The notes beneath the pieces were generated by a model. The model did not search any database, had not been told where the DNA came from, and saw nothing but the letters and a program-made list of their open reading frames with translations. This document shows positions 14,063 through 22,969 of a stretch of DNA of 64,000 bases, piece after piece. The position numbers and the translations under genes are program-made. Each line of letters starts with the position of its first letter. Position 1 is the stretch's first letter. This stretch comes from Clostridia bacterium (GTDB lineage Bacteria; Bacillota; Clostridia; UMGS1883; UMGS1540), in NCBI GenBank assembly GCA_017450025.1, contig JAFSYJ010000033.1, forward strand, positions 1-64,000, written 5' to 3'.

Positions 14063-14982
14063 CGACTTTTATCCCTTTCATAGTTGTTATCTTTATTTCT
14101 GTCTTTAAGTCCGTCTATAATACCGTCAACAAAGAACTTTGTCAAATCATCAACATTAAGCCTGTATTTTTCAGCAAAATACTCCAATATGTCGTACGGA
14201 ATCCGAATATTGTTTTTTTCTCCCTTTAAGCCAATCATAACGCCAATACTGTATGCTTCTTTAAAAATTTCCTCAGCCTTTGCATCATCTTTCAAAAGTG
14301 CAAACATTTTGGCTCTCCTGATATTTGTAAGACGGTTTGAGATTATCCGTATTAAAAAGCTTACACAAAGCCCAAATAAAAACAGCATCGGTATTGCCAG
14401 CCAATAAGGTAAAAGCTCTTTGACGCGGTAAATATCGGGCCAGCCGCCATTTGCTTCGCCTATCAGTATCACTTCAATAAAATAAGCTATTATATATAAG
14501 CATAAAGGTATCATTCCAAGCGACTGGTTTTTCATTGTATATGTGTATTCATTTTCAATCTGAAAAAACGAAATCAGTATAAGAACCGGACAAAAAATAT
14601 GTGTAACAATATTGGCACCTCCAAATGCGTCATCGGGAGATACCCAGCTGATAAAGCATATAACACAAAGCATCATAATCGTTACTGAAACTGTGGCGGA
14701 ATAGTGCATCAGCGCTATCCACCGCGGCAGTGTAAAGCGCTTTTTCCGCATTCCCTCAACAGCAAAAGGAATTGTAAAAGCCGCCGATAGCATAGCAAGC
14801 GTATTTGCAATCATCGTAAAGTAAATAAATGAGAGAAAGCCGTCTTTGCCCAAAACAACATTTGTTTTGTTTACGCCTGCTATCATCCCGTAAAATGCAA
14901 GAATTACAGTCAAAACCCCCGCACAAAGCGCAATTATGCTGCGTCGTTTCATAAAATTGGTAACATAATCTTTTTTTATCAT
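14050..14982 (-). CDS. Multi-pass membrane protein
   Basis: A 310-residue integral membrane protein. About six hydrophobic segments (around 17-36, 48-75, 90-115, 125-145, 155-175 and 195-215) are followed by a charged cytoplasmic C-terminal domain of about 90 residues (RAKMFALLKDDAKAEEIF onward). The transmembrane half resembles the Pr6Pr-type six-helix proteins, from memory. No enzymatic motif was recognised. GGAGGT lies eight bases before the ATG. It follows the glycosyltransferase at 15008-16165 by 25 bases in the same direction, so both may act at the membrane, for example in glycolipid metabolism; that link is inference. Confidence 0.75.
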   Translation of the reverse strand: MIKKDYVTNFMKRRSIIALCAGVLTVILAFYGMIAGVNKTNVVLGKDGFLSFIYFTMIANTLAMLSAAFTIPFAVEGMRKKRFTLPRWIALMHYSATVSVTIMMLCVICFISWVSPDDAFGGANIVTHIFCPVLILISFFQIENEYTYTMKNQSLGMIPLCLYIIAYFIEVILIGEANGGWPDIYRVKELLPYWLAIPMLFLFGLCVSFLIRIISNRLTNIRRAKMFALLKDDAKAEEIFKEAYSIGVMIGLKGEKNNIRIPYDILEYFAEKYRLNVDDLTKFFVDGIIDGLKDRNKDNNYERDKSREPQ

Positions 14983-15007
14983 ATATAATGACCTCCTTCC
15001 GCAAAAA

Positions 15008-16165
15008 TCAGCTTTTACGCTTTTCCCAAATCGCGTCTTTATATAAATTCATTATAGAATCAGCAAACGCATCGCTTGAAAATTCTTCCGCCTTTTCGAG
15101 CGATTTTTGTCCCATATTTTTTCTTAAGCCGTCATCACTAAGTATTTTGTAGGCAAAATCAGAAAATTCCTCCTGCAAATGATATATCATACCGTTGTAA
15201 TTGTGTTCCAAAACGCCGTTTAACGCATCATCGGCACGGCAGAGAAGAGGAAGCCACTGCGCCAAAGCTTCGAGGTAACTCATGCTGTGCACCTCAAAGG
15301 TCGAAGCCGAAGCAAACATATCCCCTATGCTGTAATAACGCCAAACCTCTTCCGCCGCAACACGCCCCGTAAATATGATATTATTAAGATTTAATTTTTT
15401 TGCCTGTTTTTCAAGCTGACTTTTTGACGGTCCGTCACCAACAATAACAAGCTTTACATCAGGCAGCTTGTTTAAAAGCGACGGCAAAAATTCAATAAGC
15501 TCACGGATGTTTTTTTCCTTGCTCAGTCTGGAAACGGATACAATCACCCTTGTTTTGTCACCAATCCCCAAAGCCTGCCGTAACAAATGCTTTTCCGCTG
15601 TCGGAAGGGTTTTCCGATATTTTTCAAGTTCGATGCCGTTTGGTATAACTGTCAGGCTTTCCTTCCGTGAGCGCAAAAAGTGGAAGTTACTTGCCTTTTG
15701 AGACGGAACAATCACTTTGTCCGCGTGACGGTATATGATTTTGCCAACGCCGCACATAATTGTCTTTACAAGAGGTAAAGCCTTAAACCGCCCGAACAAA
15801 AAGTGAGCGTAATCAGTATGACAGGTCATTACGATCGGGATATTGCAATGCTTTTTTATCCTTTTGGATATACGGTATGCCGAGCCCTCTGTTTGAACAT
15901 GGATTATATCGGGCTGCCATGCCTCAAGCTCCTTTATAAAAGCATCGTTAACCGAAACCGCACACCGCATACCGGGATAATAAAACGCGGGAACGGAGCC
16001 GATATAGTAATCATCCCCGTCACAAAAGGACCTGCGGCAGTCGGAAGGAGATATAACCTTTACCTCATGCCCTCCGCGGCGAAGCCCTGCACACAACGCC
16101 ATAACAGATGCCGTAATGCCTCCCGTATTGAATTTATAACAATCCGTTGCAATCAGAATTTTCAT
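15008..16165 (-). CDS. GT4 glycosyltransferase, glycolipid-synthase type
   Basis: A 385-residue GT-B glycosyltransferase. The amino end ATDCYKFNTGGITASV and PDIIHVQTEG match enzymes that glucosylate diacylglycerol (1,2-diacylglycerol 3-glucosyltransferase relatives). The nucleotide-sugar domain shows VSRLSKEKNIRELI, VGDGPSKSQLE, and FEVHSMSYLEALA in place of the usual E-x7-E (Glu-x7-Glu is kept). No signal peptide is present; a peripheral membrane enzyme is expected. It overlaps nothing and precedes the membrane protein gene by 25 bases. The ribosome site is weak. Acceptor identity is inferred only from family likeness. Confidence 0.8.
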   Translation of the reverse strand: MKILIATDCYKFNTGGITASVMALCAGLRRGGHEVKVISPSDCRRSFCDGDDYYIGSVPAFYYPGMRCAVSVNDAFIKELEAWQPDIIHVQTEGSAYRISKRIKKHCNIPIVMTCHTDYAHFLFGRFKALPLVKTIMCGVGKIIYRHADKVIVPSQKASNFHFLRSRKESLTVIPNGIELEKYRKTLPTAEKHLLRQALGIGDKTRVIVSVSRLSKEKNIRELIEFLPSLLNKLPDVKLVIVGDGPSKSQLEKQAKKLNLNNIIFTGRVAAEEVWRYYSIGDMFASASTFEVHSMSYLEALAQWLPLLCRADDALNGVLEHNYNGMIYHLQEEFSDFAYKILSDDGLRKNMGQKSLEKAEEFSSDAFADSIMNLYKDAIWEKRKS

Positions 16166-16297
16166 AATATATTGCCCGGTAAATGTGCTTTATTCATTAT
16201 GATCGTGTTCTCCCTCTTTTTAAATCTGTTTCAACCAAACAGCAAAGTGTATATAAACCGCCGCATATCAGGGAAAGCCAAACCCGACAGGCTTTAT

Positions 16298-17857
16298 CTA
16301 CTCTATAACCGCAATAGCCGTAAGGTTTGAAAGCCAGGTCGTTCCGTTGCCGCGTAAAGTAGAAAGGTCGTTTACTATTACGCTTCGCGGGCGTATTATT
16401 CCGCCTTCGGGATTTTCGGAAGCAACAAGCGAGCTCACATCGTTTATAATATAATACAGACCGTTTTCCGTGCCTAAATACATCATTTCGTGACCCGGGA
16501 AAAACAGTATAGCTCCCGAAGGAGTTTTGTCAAGCTCCGCCTTTTTTTCTTCATCAGTCATTTGGCTTATATCTGTGACGCGGACAGGCATAGCCGCCTG
16601 CCATGTCGTGTTGCGCGGAATAACGAGACCGAAACACAGATAAACTTCACGCACAAACGATGAGCAGTCCTGCGAATCAAGCATACCTCCCCAGCCGTAT
16701 CGGTTGCCAAGCGATTTAAACGCCTGACTTATAACATTTGCCCTCGTGTATGGCATATATCCGATGTTCACATCTCTGTTTGCCGATATAAGAGCCGTTT
16801 TTTCGGCGTAGCTTCCGTCGCTGTTCCTCACGGGCAGCACTACGGTGTAATTGTTCCAGGCAAGGCGGTTTAACTGCTCAAAAGAAGCTGTATCGGCAAG
16901 CTCCAAAACAGTACCCATTGTGAGCTGTTTTTGGGATAAGTCCTCATCATAGCTTGGCTCAAGCCATACTCTCTCCCCTGTTATAACAAGAAAATCCTTG
17001 TGCTCCTTTGCCTTTACCCACTCTGCCTTATTCTTGCATACGGCAACATCTTCGACCTTTACCCAGCCCTCGCAGCACACGCTTCTTGCGTAGATAAACG
17101 CCCCGTCAGCGGTAGTGTTATAAAGCACTAGCGGCTCACCGAAAAGAACGGCAGTATTGACAAAATTATCCCATTCCTTATCCCACTCGCTGTCCGAAAG
17201 CCAACCGTCATAAGGGTATGCCTTCAGTACTGTTCTTTCGGTACATATACCGTAGCGCACCTTTTCGTTTTCAGAGAGCTTTGCGTTTTTGATATTTTTT
17301 CTTATTGCATCATAGTAGCCTTCCGTAACAGGTTTTCCGTCTGAATATATTCCTGTGGGAGAAGCAAAACCTGCCTGTTCCTCGGCAACGGCTTTTCCGT
17401 TGTATGTGTCATGCAGATTGTCAAGGTCGTTCATCATTGTTTTTTTACTGTTCATAATACGCGTGTTCAGCTCATTTATTTCGCGCTTTGATAAAACGAG
17501 GTCGCAATCGCCGTCGCTTGTCCAATATTGCGGAAGACACATATCATCAGTCACATTCGACGCTTTTTGCGTGTAAGATAACCTGTCTTTTTCCTTAGTG
17601 ATTTCAACCGTATCGGTTTTCCACCAGCCGCCTTCAAATTGAAATATTTTGCCGTTTATACTGTCACGCGGCGCATAAAAATTTGCGTATTCGCTCAAAT
17701 CAGCGCCGGTACAGTCGCGCTCAACTTTCTTTATGTCCGCCAATTTTCCGTCTTTGTCATAATACGCAATGTAAGCGTCTGCGCTTGCGGTGATTACGAC
17801 AGAAGCCGCCGCTAAAGCAAAAGCCAATATTGACGCTGTCAGTTTTGATTTAATCAT
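16298..17857 (-). CDS. Secreted NlpC/P60 peptidoglycan hydrolase with SH3-like domains
   Basis: About 519 residues. A Sec signal peptide (KLTASILAFALAAASVVITA, cleavage near ASA) is followed by a unique amino half, two SH3b-like stretches (about 250-290 and 305-370, EGWVKVEDV and LTMGTVLELA) and a C-terminal NlpC/P60 papain-like domain. The catalytic Cys is in YGWGGMLDSQDCSSFVREVY and the His in FPGHEMMYLG. Such enzymes cut D-Glu-mDAP bonds in cell-wall peptides. The ATG at 17857 is chosen (AAAGGGA seven bases upstream); a TTG at 17863 is in frame. It is monocistronic with its own promoter at 18013-18041. Confidence 0.9.
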   Translation of the reverse strand: MIKSKLTASILAFALAAASVVITASADAYIAYYDKDGKLADIKKVERDCTGADLSEYANFYAPRDSINGKIFQFEGGWWKTDTVEITKEKDRLSYTQKASNVTDDMCLPQYWTSDGDCDLVLSKREINELNTRIMNSKKTMMNDLDNLHDTYNGKAVAEEQAGFASPTGIYSDGKPVTEGYYDAIRKNIKNAKLSENEKVRYGICTERTVLKAYPYDGWLSDSEWDKEWDNFVNTAVLFGEPLVLYNTTADGAFIYARSVCCEGWVKVEDVAVCKNKAEWVKAKEHKDFLVITGERVWLEPSYDEDLSQKQLTMGTVLELADTASFEQLNRLAWNNYTVVLPVRNSDGSYAEKTALISANRDVNIGYMPYTRANVISQAFKSLGNRYGWGGMLDSQDCSSFVREVYLCFGLVIPRNTTWQAAMPVRVTDISQMTDEEKKAELDKTPSGAILFFPGHEMMYLGTENGLYYIINDVSSLVASENPEGGIIRPRSVIVNDLSTLRGNGTTWLSNLTAIAVIE

Positions 17858-18012
17858 TTTCAAATCCCTTTCTTATATTTTGCCATAATATTTTATGCGG
17901 CAGGCTCGCCTGTATAGGTCACACCTTCGCCGTAAATCGTTGTCCTATGATTTTTGATTGCTTTTCGGCAGCACGCATCATTTTTGTAAACACATAATGC
18001 TCTGCTTCGTTT
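17858..18012 (-). promoter_or_regulatory. Untranslated leader of the NlpC/P60 gene
   Basis: About 150 transcribed bases lie between the promoter and the ATG. Small hairpins (CAGGC/GCCTG and AGGT/ACCT) and short unsupported frames are visible. No known riboswitch pattern was recognised. Confidence 0.4.
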
Positions 18013-18041
18013 ATTTTACCATAAAATCGCTTGTTTGACAA
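18013..18041 (-). promoter_or_regulatory. Promoter of the NlpC/P60 gene
   Basis: On the minus strand TTGTCA (18041-18036) and TAAAAT (18018-18013) are 17 bases apart. Confidence 0.65.
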
Positions 18042-18068
18042 GAATCCGAAAGAAATTTTGGACACATA

Positions 18069-18097
18069 TTTACAATTCAGTTACTTTATGATAAAAT
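18069..18097 (+). promoter_or_regulatory. Promoter of the SLH-protein gene
   Basis: TTTACA (18069-18074), 17 bases, TAAAAT (18092-18097), 76 bases before the ATG at 18174. Confidence 0.65.
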
Positions 18098-18173
18098 ATA
18101 TTCATAAAATATTAAATTTTTGCTCGATAAAAAATGATTTTGATTTTTAAATCGGATAGGAGACGCAAAAAGA

Positions 18174-19274
18174 ATGAAAAAACCGTCAAAATTTATTTCG
18201 ATACTGTTGATAACGGCAATTATGAATATTCCGTTTGCGGTAAATGCCGCAGATGATATTTCGTATGGTGGTGAATACGGACTTGAATACAGCGAAGCCA
18301 CAGCGGCATTTCACTATCGGCACGACCCCCGCCTTAATAAAAAGGCAATGGAGGATATTATTATTGACCCTTCCGCCGTTTATGGCTTTTCACCAAGTCC
18401 GTCGGGAAGTCTTGCACCTTACGCCGGGTATGATTGGACTAATGCCGATGCCGTAGAATCTTACCGTCAGAACCGTATTGAATATTTGCAAAGCTACTCA
18501 CAGATGTACGGTATTTTGGATGAAATGACTGCCGAAGGTAAATCCATAGAAGAAATCGCACGCAAAGTGAGCGGCAAACGCAATGAGCTGCGGCTTGCGG
18601 CTTATGAAGGCGACCCTGAAGGGCTTGAAACGGTTAAAGCATATAATCTTGAACGCTACGGACACGAAGACGGTCCTACGGCGGATGAAATGTTTGAGAA
18701 GTACGGTTCCTGGGAGCGAGTGATTGAAAAAGCCTTCAGTCACAATCCGGGTATGGATGCGTGCGTAGGACTGTATGACGACTGCTATAATTATTATATA
18801 GCGTTTGACTACATAGAGGATGAAAGTACAGCTCCTGCGTCACGGGAATACACAGTTGCCGCGTTCATAGATGCAGTCGGTTTGTATGGACATTCGGACA
18901 CCGGTACACTTTTTGCCTTTTCAGATGCAGAAGATGTCAGCAAAGTCTATGCCGCAGAATTGGCACAGGCTGCCGAATACGGCGTTGTCAAAGGCTACGA
19001 TGACAAAAGCCTGCGCCCTAAGACAACGGTTTGCCGTGTTGAGGCTCTTGTGATTCTCGACCGCATACTGCCTGAAAAAGAAGCCGTAAGGGAAGCCTCC
19101 GATTTTCCCGATGTACCAAAATGGGCAAAGGCGTCTGTTGATAACTTGAGCGCCGCAGGCATTGTGGAAGGCTATGACAACGGAACGCTCGGTGCTTATG
19201 ACGATTTAACCGTTGAGCAGATTAAAATTTTGATTGCAAGGCTTAACGAATATAAAGAACCGCATTATAATTAA
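18174..19274 (+). CDS. Secreted protein with two C-terminal SLH domains
   Basis: A 366-residue exported protein. A signal peptide (FISILLITAIMNIPFAVNA) is followed by a novel charged helical region of about 200 residues (with DEMTAEGKSIEEIARKVSGK). Two S-layer-homology domains end the protein: FSDAEDVSKVYAAELAQAAE with GVVKGYDD, then FPDVPKWAKASVDNLSAAG with IVEGYDNGTLG. SLH domains usually hold proteins to pyruvylated secondary wall polymers; three copies are more common, so binding may be weak. AGGAGA precedes the ATG. The amino-terminal function is unknown. Confidence 0.88.
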   Translation: MKKPSKFISILLITAIMNIPFAVNAADDISYGGEYGLEYSEATAAFHYRHDPRLNKKAMEDIIIDPSAVYGFSPSPSGSLAPYAGYDWTNADAVESYRQNRIEYLQSYSQMYGILDEMTAEGKSIEEIARKVSGKRNELRLAAYEGDPEGLETVKAYNLERYGHEDGPTADEMFEKYGSWERVIEKAFSHNPGMDACVGLYDDCYNYYIAFDYIEDESTAPASREYTVAAFIDAVGLYGHSDTGTLFAFSDAEDVSKVYAAELAQAAEYGVVKGYDDKSLRPKTTVCRVEALVILDRILPEKEAVREASDFPDVPKWAKASVDNLSAAGIVEGYDNGTLGAYDDLTVEQIKILIARLNEYKEPHYN

Positions 19275-19340
19275 ACTTTATCGTCGGAACAAGCGAATTT
19301 TCGATAATATAATATTGATAAAACAAAGGAGAGTGTAATT

Positions 19341-20081
19341 ATGGCAAATTTCTGTTCAAATTGCGGAACGGCATTGAATGAAGGTGTAAAATTCTGTCCC
19401 GAATGTGGCGAGTCCGTACAGCAGAACATAACTCCGCAGGCCGCGCCGCCTGCTCAACCTGATGCTGCTCCGTCTTACGCAGGCAGCGGTGCTGTGCGTC
19501 AGGGTATTCCCTCAACGGGTTTTTCAAACAGAGTAAACGACCCTAAGATCCTCGCGGCAGTTAAAAAGAATCGCCGCGCGGCAGGCATATTTTCCCTTAT
19601 TCTTGTCCCCTTGCCGCTGATTGGATTTGTTATTTACAGTATTTTCAGCGATAAAATGGAAACCGCTCAGGCGGCAAAGTACGGCGGATTTATTTCGGTT
19701 GTTTTTCTTGTCTTTACGCTGTATGGCATTATTAAGCAAAGGGCGTCTAACGCTTATGAGGCAACAGTTATCGACAAAAAGTCCCACCGTGCCTACCGCC
19801 ATAACAGCTCTGACGATAATAGCTATTATACCGAGTATATAACCGTTGTGAGAACTCTGTCAGGCAAGAAAAAGAAAATCGTGGAGCGTGAAGGCTCACA
19901 GATATGGGCGTGGAATTATCTAAATGTCGGTGACAGATTCAGGTATCATCCGCAGTTCAATTTTCCGTATGAACTGTACGATAAATCAAGGGCACCGTAT
20001 ATCGTCTGCGTAAGCTGCGCCACAAAAAACCCAATAGAAGCGGACTGCTGCCAAAAATGCGGCTTGCCCCTGCTTAAATAA
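19341..20081 (+). CDS. Zinc-ribbon membrane protein
   Basis: A 246-residue protein with a zinc ribbon at each end. The first is CSNCGTALNEGVKFCPECG at residues 5-23; the second is CVSCATKNPIEADCCQKCG near the carboxyl end. Between them are a Pro/Ala-rich linker, two transmembrane helices (about 80-100 and 111-127, SLILVPLPLIGFVIYSIF and GGFISVVFLVFTLYGII) and a beta-rich DUF3592-like domain, which often follows such paired helices. GGAGAG lies before the ATG. The function is unknown. It stands alone after the SLH gene, 66 bases downstream. Confidence 0.8.
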   Translation: MANFCSNCGTALNEGVKFCPECGESVQQNITPQAAPPAQPDAAPSYAGSGAVRQGIPSTGFSNRVNDPKILAAVKKNRRAAGIFSLILVPLPLIGFVIYSIFSDKMETAQAAKYGGFISVVFLVFTLYGIIKQRASNAYEATVIDKKSHRAYRHNSSDDNSYYTEYITVVRTLSGKKKKIVEREGSQIWAWNYLNVGDRFRYHPQFNFPYELYDKSRAPYIVCVSCATKNPIEADCCQKCGLPLLK

Positions 20082-20092
20082 GGAGTTCGACT

Positions 20093-20125
20093 ATGGAAGA
20101 GCAAAAAGCATACCAAAAAAAGTGA
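20093..20125 (+). CDS. Ten-codon micro-frame, possible relic
   Basis: ATG at 20093 with AAGGAG seven bases upstream encodes only MEEQKAYQKK before a stop. The good ribosome site right after the zinc-ribbon stop suggests the start of a former downstream gene that has lost its body, or an unstudied micro-peptide. Confidence 0.25.
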   Translation: MEEQKAYQKK

Positions 20126-20156
20126 CGACAGTAAATGCCGTTGGCTCTATGAAGTA

Positions 20157-20194
20157 AATTATCCACCCGCTATGCGAGTGGATAATTATTTTTA
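20157..20194. terminator. Bidirectional terminator
   Basis: AATTATCCAC (20157-20166) pairs with GTGGATAATT (20178-20187), with a further CGC/GCG inside. It is followed by ATTTTT rightward and preceded by an A-rich tract for the leftward transcript, and it separates converging genes. Confidence 0.75.
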
Positions 20195-20608
20195 TTCCCC
20201 TATTATCTTTATCAGCACGCGCTTTGTGCGCTTTCCGTCAAATTCATAGTAAAAAATCTGCTCCCAAGTTCCAAAGTCAAGCTTGCCATTTGTGATGGCG
20301 ACAACCGTTTCTCTGCCCATAACAGTTCTTTTGAGGTGTGCGTCGGCGTTGTCCTCGTAACCGTTGTGCGCGTAGCGGTCGTAAGGCTTTTCGGGTGCAA
20401 GGCCTTCAAGCCACCTCTCATAATCGCTGTGCAGGCCACTTTCGTCGTCGTTTATGAAAACGCTCGCCGTGATGTTCATTGCATTAACAAGCACAAGCCC
20501 CTCGCTTACGCCGCTTTCTCTTACGGCTTCTTCGACCTTGTCGGTTATATTCACAATAGCGCGCCTTGTCGGCAGGTTAAATGTTAAAACCTTTCTGTAT
20601 GATTTCAT
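20192..20608 (-). CDS. yjbQ: YjbQ/UPF0047 family protein
   Basis: A 138-residue protein of the YjbQ family, members of which show weak thiamine-phosphate synthase activity in vitro; the true role is unsettled. Conserved elements are visible: [18 protein letters not shown], the acidic-histidine region [19 protein letters not shown] and the closing motif [14 protein letters not shown]. It lies 21 bases downstream of the GH13 gene on the same strand with GGGAG before its ATG, so it is co-transcribed. No functional link with starch degradation is obvious. Confidence 0.88.
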   Translation of the reverse strand: MKSYRKVLTFNLPTRRAIVNITDKVEEAVRESGVSEGLVLVNAMNITASVFINDDESGLHSDYERWLEGLAPEKPYDRYAHNGYEDNADAHLKRTVMGRETVVAITNGKLDFGTWEQIFYYEFDGKRTKRVLIKIIGE

Positions 20609-20629
20609 ATTATAATTCTCCCTTCTTTT

Positions 20630-22696
20630 TTAACCTTCCGCACGCTCTTTTGTCAAGATAATCGCCGTGTGCGGAGAAATTTTAAAGTCAATAACGCTCC
20701 CCGTAAATTCCGTGATTTTGCCGCCGTCGTGCCAGCCGTCACAGCTTGTTATAAAGCTCTGTATAAACCTGTCGCCTGCCGCGGCGTTTGCAAGCCTCAA
20801 GTCAATCGGCAGGGTGATTTCCGAGTCGTTGTCGTTGCAAATCACGGCTATGCAGTCGCTTTTGTCAAATCTTGCATACGCTATAAAGCCATACCCTGCG
20901 CCAAGCTCCACAAGCGAGCCGCGCCGCAGTGCGGAATGTTCTTTGTGCAGCGCTATCAAATACCTGTGCATTTCTATAAGCGAGGTGTCCTCGTTGCCCC
21001 AGGGGTATGTGCGGCGGCTGTCGGGGTCAGTCCAGCCGACCTGCCCTGCCTCATCGCCGTAATATATAGTAGGCGCGCCGGGCCAAGTCATCTGAATTGC
21101 GACCGCCTCGCGGAATACAGCTTTGCTGACGCCGTGTGACGCCGCCTCCGAGCCGAGCGACTGCAAACGCCCGACGGTGCGGTTTGTGCGCGTCAAAAAT
21201 CTCGAATGGTCGTGGTTAGACAGCTCATTCATAGCGCATAAAAGAGAATTTGACTGAAACCGCGCCATATTCTTCCGCATCGAGCGGAAGAACTCCGCGC
21301 CGTCGTGGTATAAGTCGTCTCTTTTTCTGTCGCTGTGCTTTTCCATACCTGTCAAAAAGTAAGTCAAAGGCTCCATAAAAGCGTCGTAGTTCATAACAGT
21401 ATCCCACTCGTCGCCGCAAAGCCAGCTTTTTGGGTCGCCGTAATGCTCCGCCAATATGATGGCATTCGGGTTTACGGCTTTAACGCGCTTTCTGAATTCC
21501 TTCCAGAACTTGTGATTAAATTCCAAGCTGTGTCCCAAGTCCGCACCGACATCAAGCCGCCAGCCGTCTATGCAGTACGGCGGTTTAAGCCATTTTACTG
21601 CAACGGCAAAGATTTCTTCGCATAGCTTTTGCGACTTTTCGTAGCATAGCTTTGGTAGCGTTTCCATTCCCCACCACGCTTCAAAGCCGGGCTTTTCGTC
21701 TTTAAAGTTAAAGTATTCTCGGTATGGACTGTTTATGTCCTGATACGCGCCCGTAGCATAGCCATCTTTATCGCGATAAATGCCTTCCTTGTCCATCCAG
21801 CGATGATAAGAGCCGCAATGGTTAAACACGCCGTCGAGGATAATTTTTATGCCTTTTTTGTGACATTCTTCGCAAAACAGAGCAAAAAGAGCGTTTGATT
21901 TTTCCAGATTTGTGCGCGACAAAACGCGTTTTATATACATTCTTGCGTAACCGTTGTGGTGTTCCCAATCCAAAAGCGGCCGGTCGGCGTCGTCCTCAAT
22001 AACGCCGAAGTGCGGGTCAATAAAGTCATAATCCTGCGTGTCGTATTTGTGGCTTGACGGCGAGAGAAAAACAGGATTTAAATATATGACCTCAACGCCG
22101 AGTCCCTGTAAATAGTCAAGCTTTTTGATTATTCCGCTGATGTCGCCGCCGTAGATACACCTGTAATCGTCAGGCTCGACGGGGCTGTCCCATTTTTTAA
22201 AGCGTATGTGCCTGTGGTTGTACGAATACTCCCCGTCACGCACATCGTTTGCGGTATCGCCGTTACAAAATCTGTCGGGAAATATCTGATACTGCACCGC
22301 GCCCTTTGCCCATTCGGGTATATGAAATCCCGCAGTAAAGCAAAAGTCAAGCTCCGTATCGCGTTGTCCGTTTTGATATTCTTTTAATCCGTCTTTTTGA
22401 TAGATGTATTTTGTGCCGCCGAATTCAGCTTCAAAGTGATAAGCTGTCGTGCCGCCGCCGCAGGTAAAACCTGCTTCGTATATGTCAAAAAAGTCAGATG
22501 ACGCTGTTTTTGCCATCGGGATTTTAACTTTGGAATTTACGCATAAAAAGATATTAAGCTGTCCGTCAAGCTTCGGCGCGCGAATTCTCACGGTGACAAA
22601 GCCGCCCTCGTCAGGCTCTGACGGAGTGCGGAACAGCTCTGTTTCGTCGCTGAAAAACCCCTGTAAGCCGACAAAGTTGTTCTGTGTATTGTTCAA
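20630..22696 (-). CDS. GH13 alpha-glycosidase, neopullulanase/cyclomaltodextrinase type
   Basis: A 688-residue alpha-amylase superfamily enzyme without a signal peptide, so it probably acts on imported maltodextrins. An amino-terminal beta domain (about 1-135, the N domain found in neopullulanase-type enzymes) precedes the barrel. The four GH13 regions are readable: I DGVFNHCG; II GWRLDVGAD with the nucleophile Asp; III ILAEHYGDP with the acid Glu; IV LSNHDHSRF with the third Asp. A C-terminal beta domain follows. Translation starts at TTG (22696), with GAGGA nine bases upstream and a consensus promoter at 22758-22786. Maltogenic specificity is inferred from the N domain only. Confidence 0.92.
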   Translation of the reverse strand: MNNTQNNFVGLQGFFSDETELFRTPSEPDEGGFVTVRIRAPKLDGQLNIFLCVNSKVKIPMAKTASSDFFDIYEAGFTCGGGTTAYHFEAEFGGTKYIYQKDGLKEYQNGQRDTELDFCFTAGFHIPEWAKGAVQYQIFPDRFCNGDTANDVRDGEYSYNHRHIRFKKWDSPVEPDDYRCIYGGDISGIIKKLDYLQGLGVEVIYLNPVFLSPSSHKYDTQDYDFIDPHFGVIEDDADRPLLDWEHHNGYARMYIKRVLSRTNLEKSNALFALFCEECHKKGIKIILDGVFNHCGSYHRWMDKEGIYRDKDGYATGAYQDINSPYREYFNFKDEKPGFEAWWGMETLPKLCYEKSQKLCEEIFAVAVKWLKPPYCIDGWRLDVGADLGHSLEFNHKFWKEFRKRVKAVNPNAIILAEHYGDPKSWLCGDEWDTVMNYDAFMEPLTYFLTGMEKHSDRKRDDLYHDGAEFFRSMRKNMARFQSNSLLCAMNELSNHDHSRFLTRTNRTVGRLQSLGSEAASHGVSKAVFREAVAIQMTWPGAPTIYYGDEAGQVGWTDPDSRRTYPWGNEDTSLIEMHRYLIALHKEHSALRRGSLVELGAGYGFIAYARFDKSDCIAVICNDNDSEITLPIDLRLANAAAGDRFIQSFITSCDGWHDGGKITEFTGSVIDFKISPHTAIILTKERAEG

Positions 22697-22757
22697 ATGA
22701 GGACTTCCTCTCTAAAATGTTTTACAAATGCAGAATACCTTGCTGTATCTCTTGTAT

Positions 22758-22786
22758 ATTATACTTTTTTCCGCAAATATTGTCAA
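22758..22786 (-). promoter_or_regulatory. Promoter of the GH13-yjbQ operon
   Basis: On the minus strand TTGACA (22786-22781) and TATAAT (22763-22758) are separated by 17 bases, 62 bases before the TTG start. Confidence 0.85.
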
Positions 22787-22869
22787 GCAAAATATACGCC
22801 TCCAAAATAGCAAACCGCCGCCCGTATAATCGGCTGTCCGCAGCGCATTTCCACTCATTAAATAAAATG

Positions 22870-22898
22870 TTGACAAGCGTGATTTTGACAGGTATAAT
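22870..22898 (+). promoter_or_regulatory. Promoter of the SGNH surface-protein gene
   Basis: TTGACA (22870-22875), 17 bases, TATAAT (22893-22898), 71 bases before the ATG at 22970. Confidence 0.85.
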
Positions 22899-22969
22899 AA
22901 AGATTTTGTTTTATGCTTAAAATTTGTTTTTCATCACTATTTACCTGAATATGAAAGGAAGATTTTGTT

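Noticed and set aside
17858-18012. Riboswitch in the NlpC/P60 leader
   Set aside because: Small hairpins exist, but no recognised aptamer core was found.
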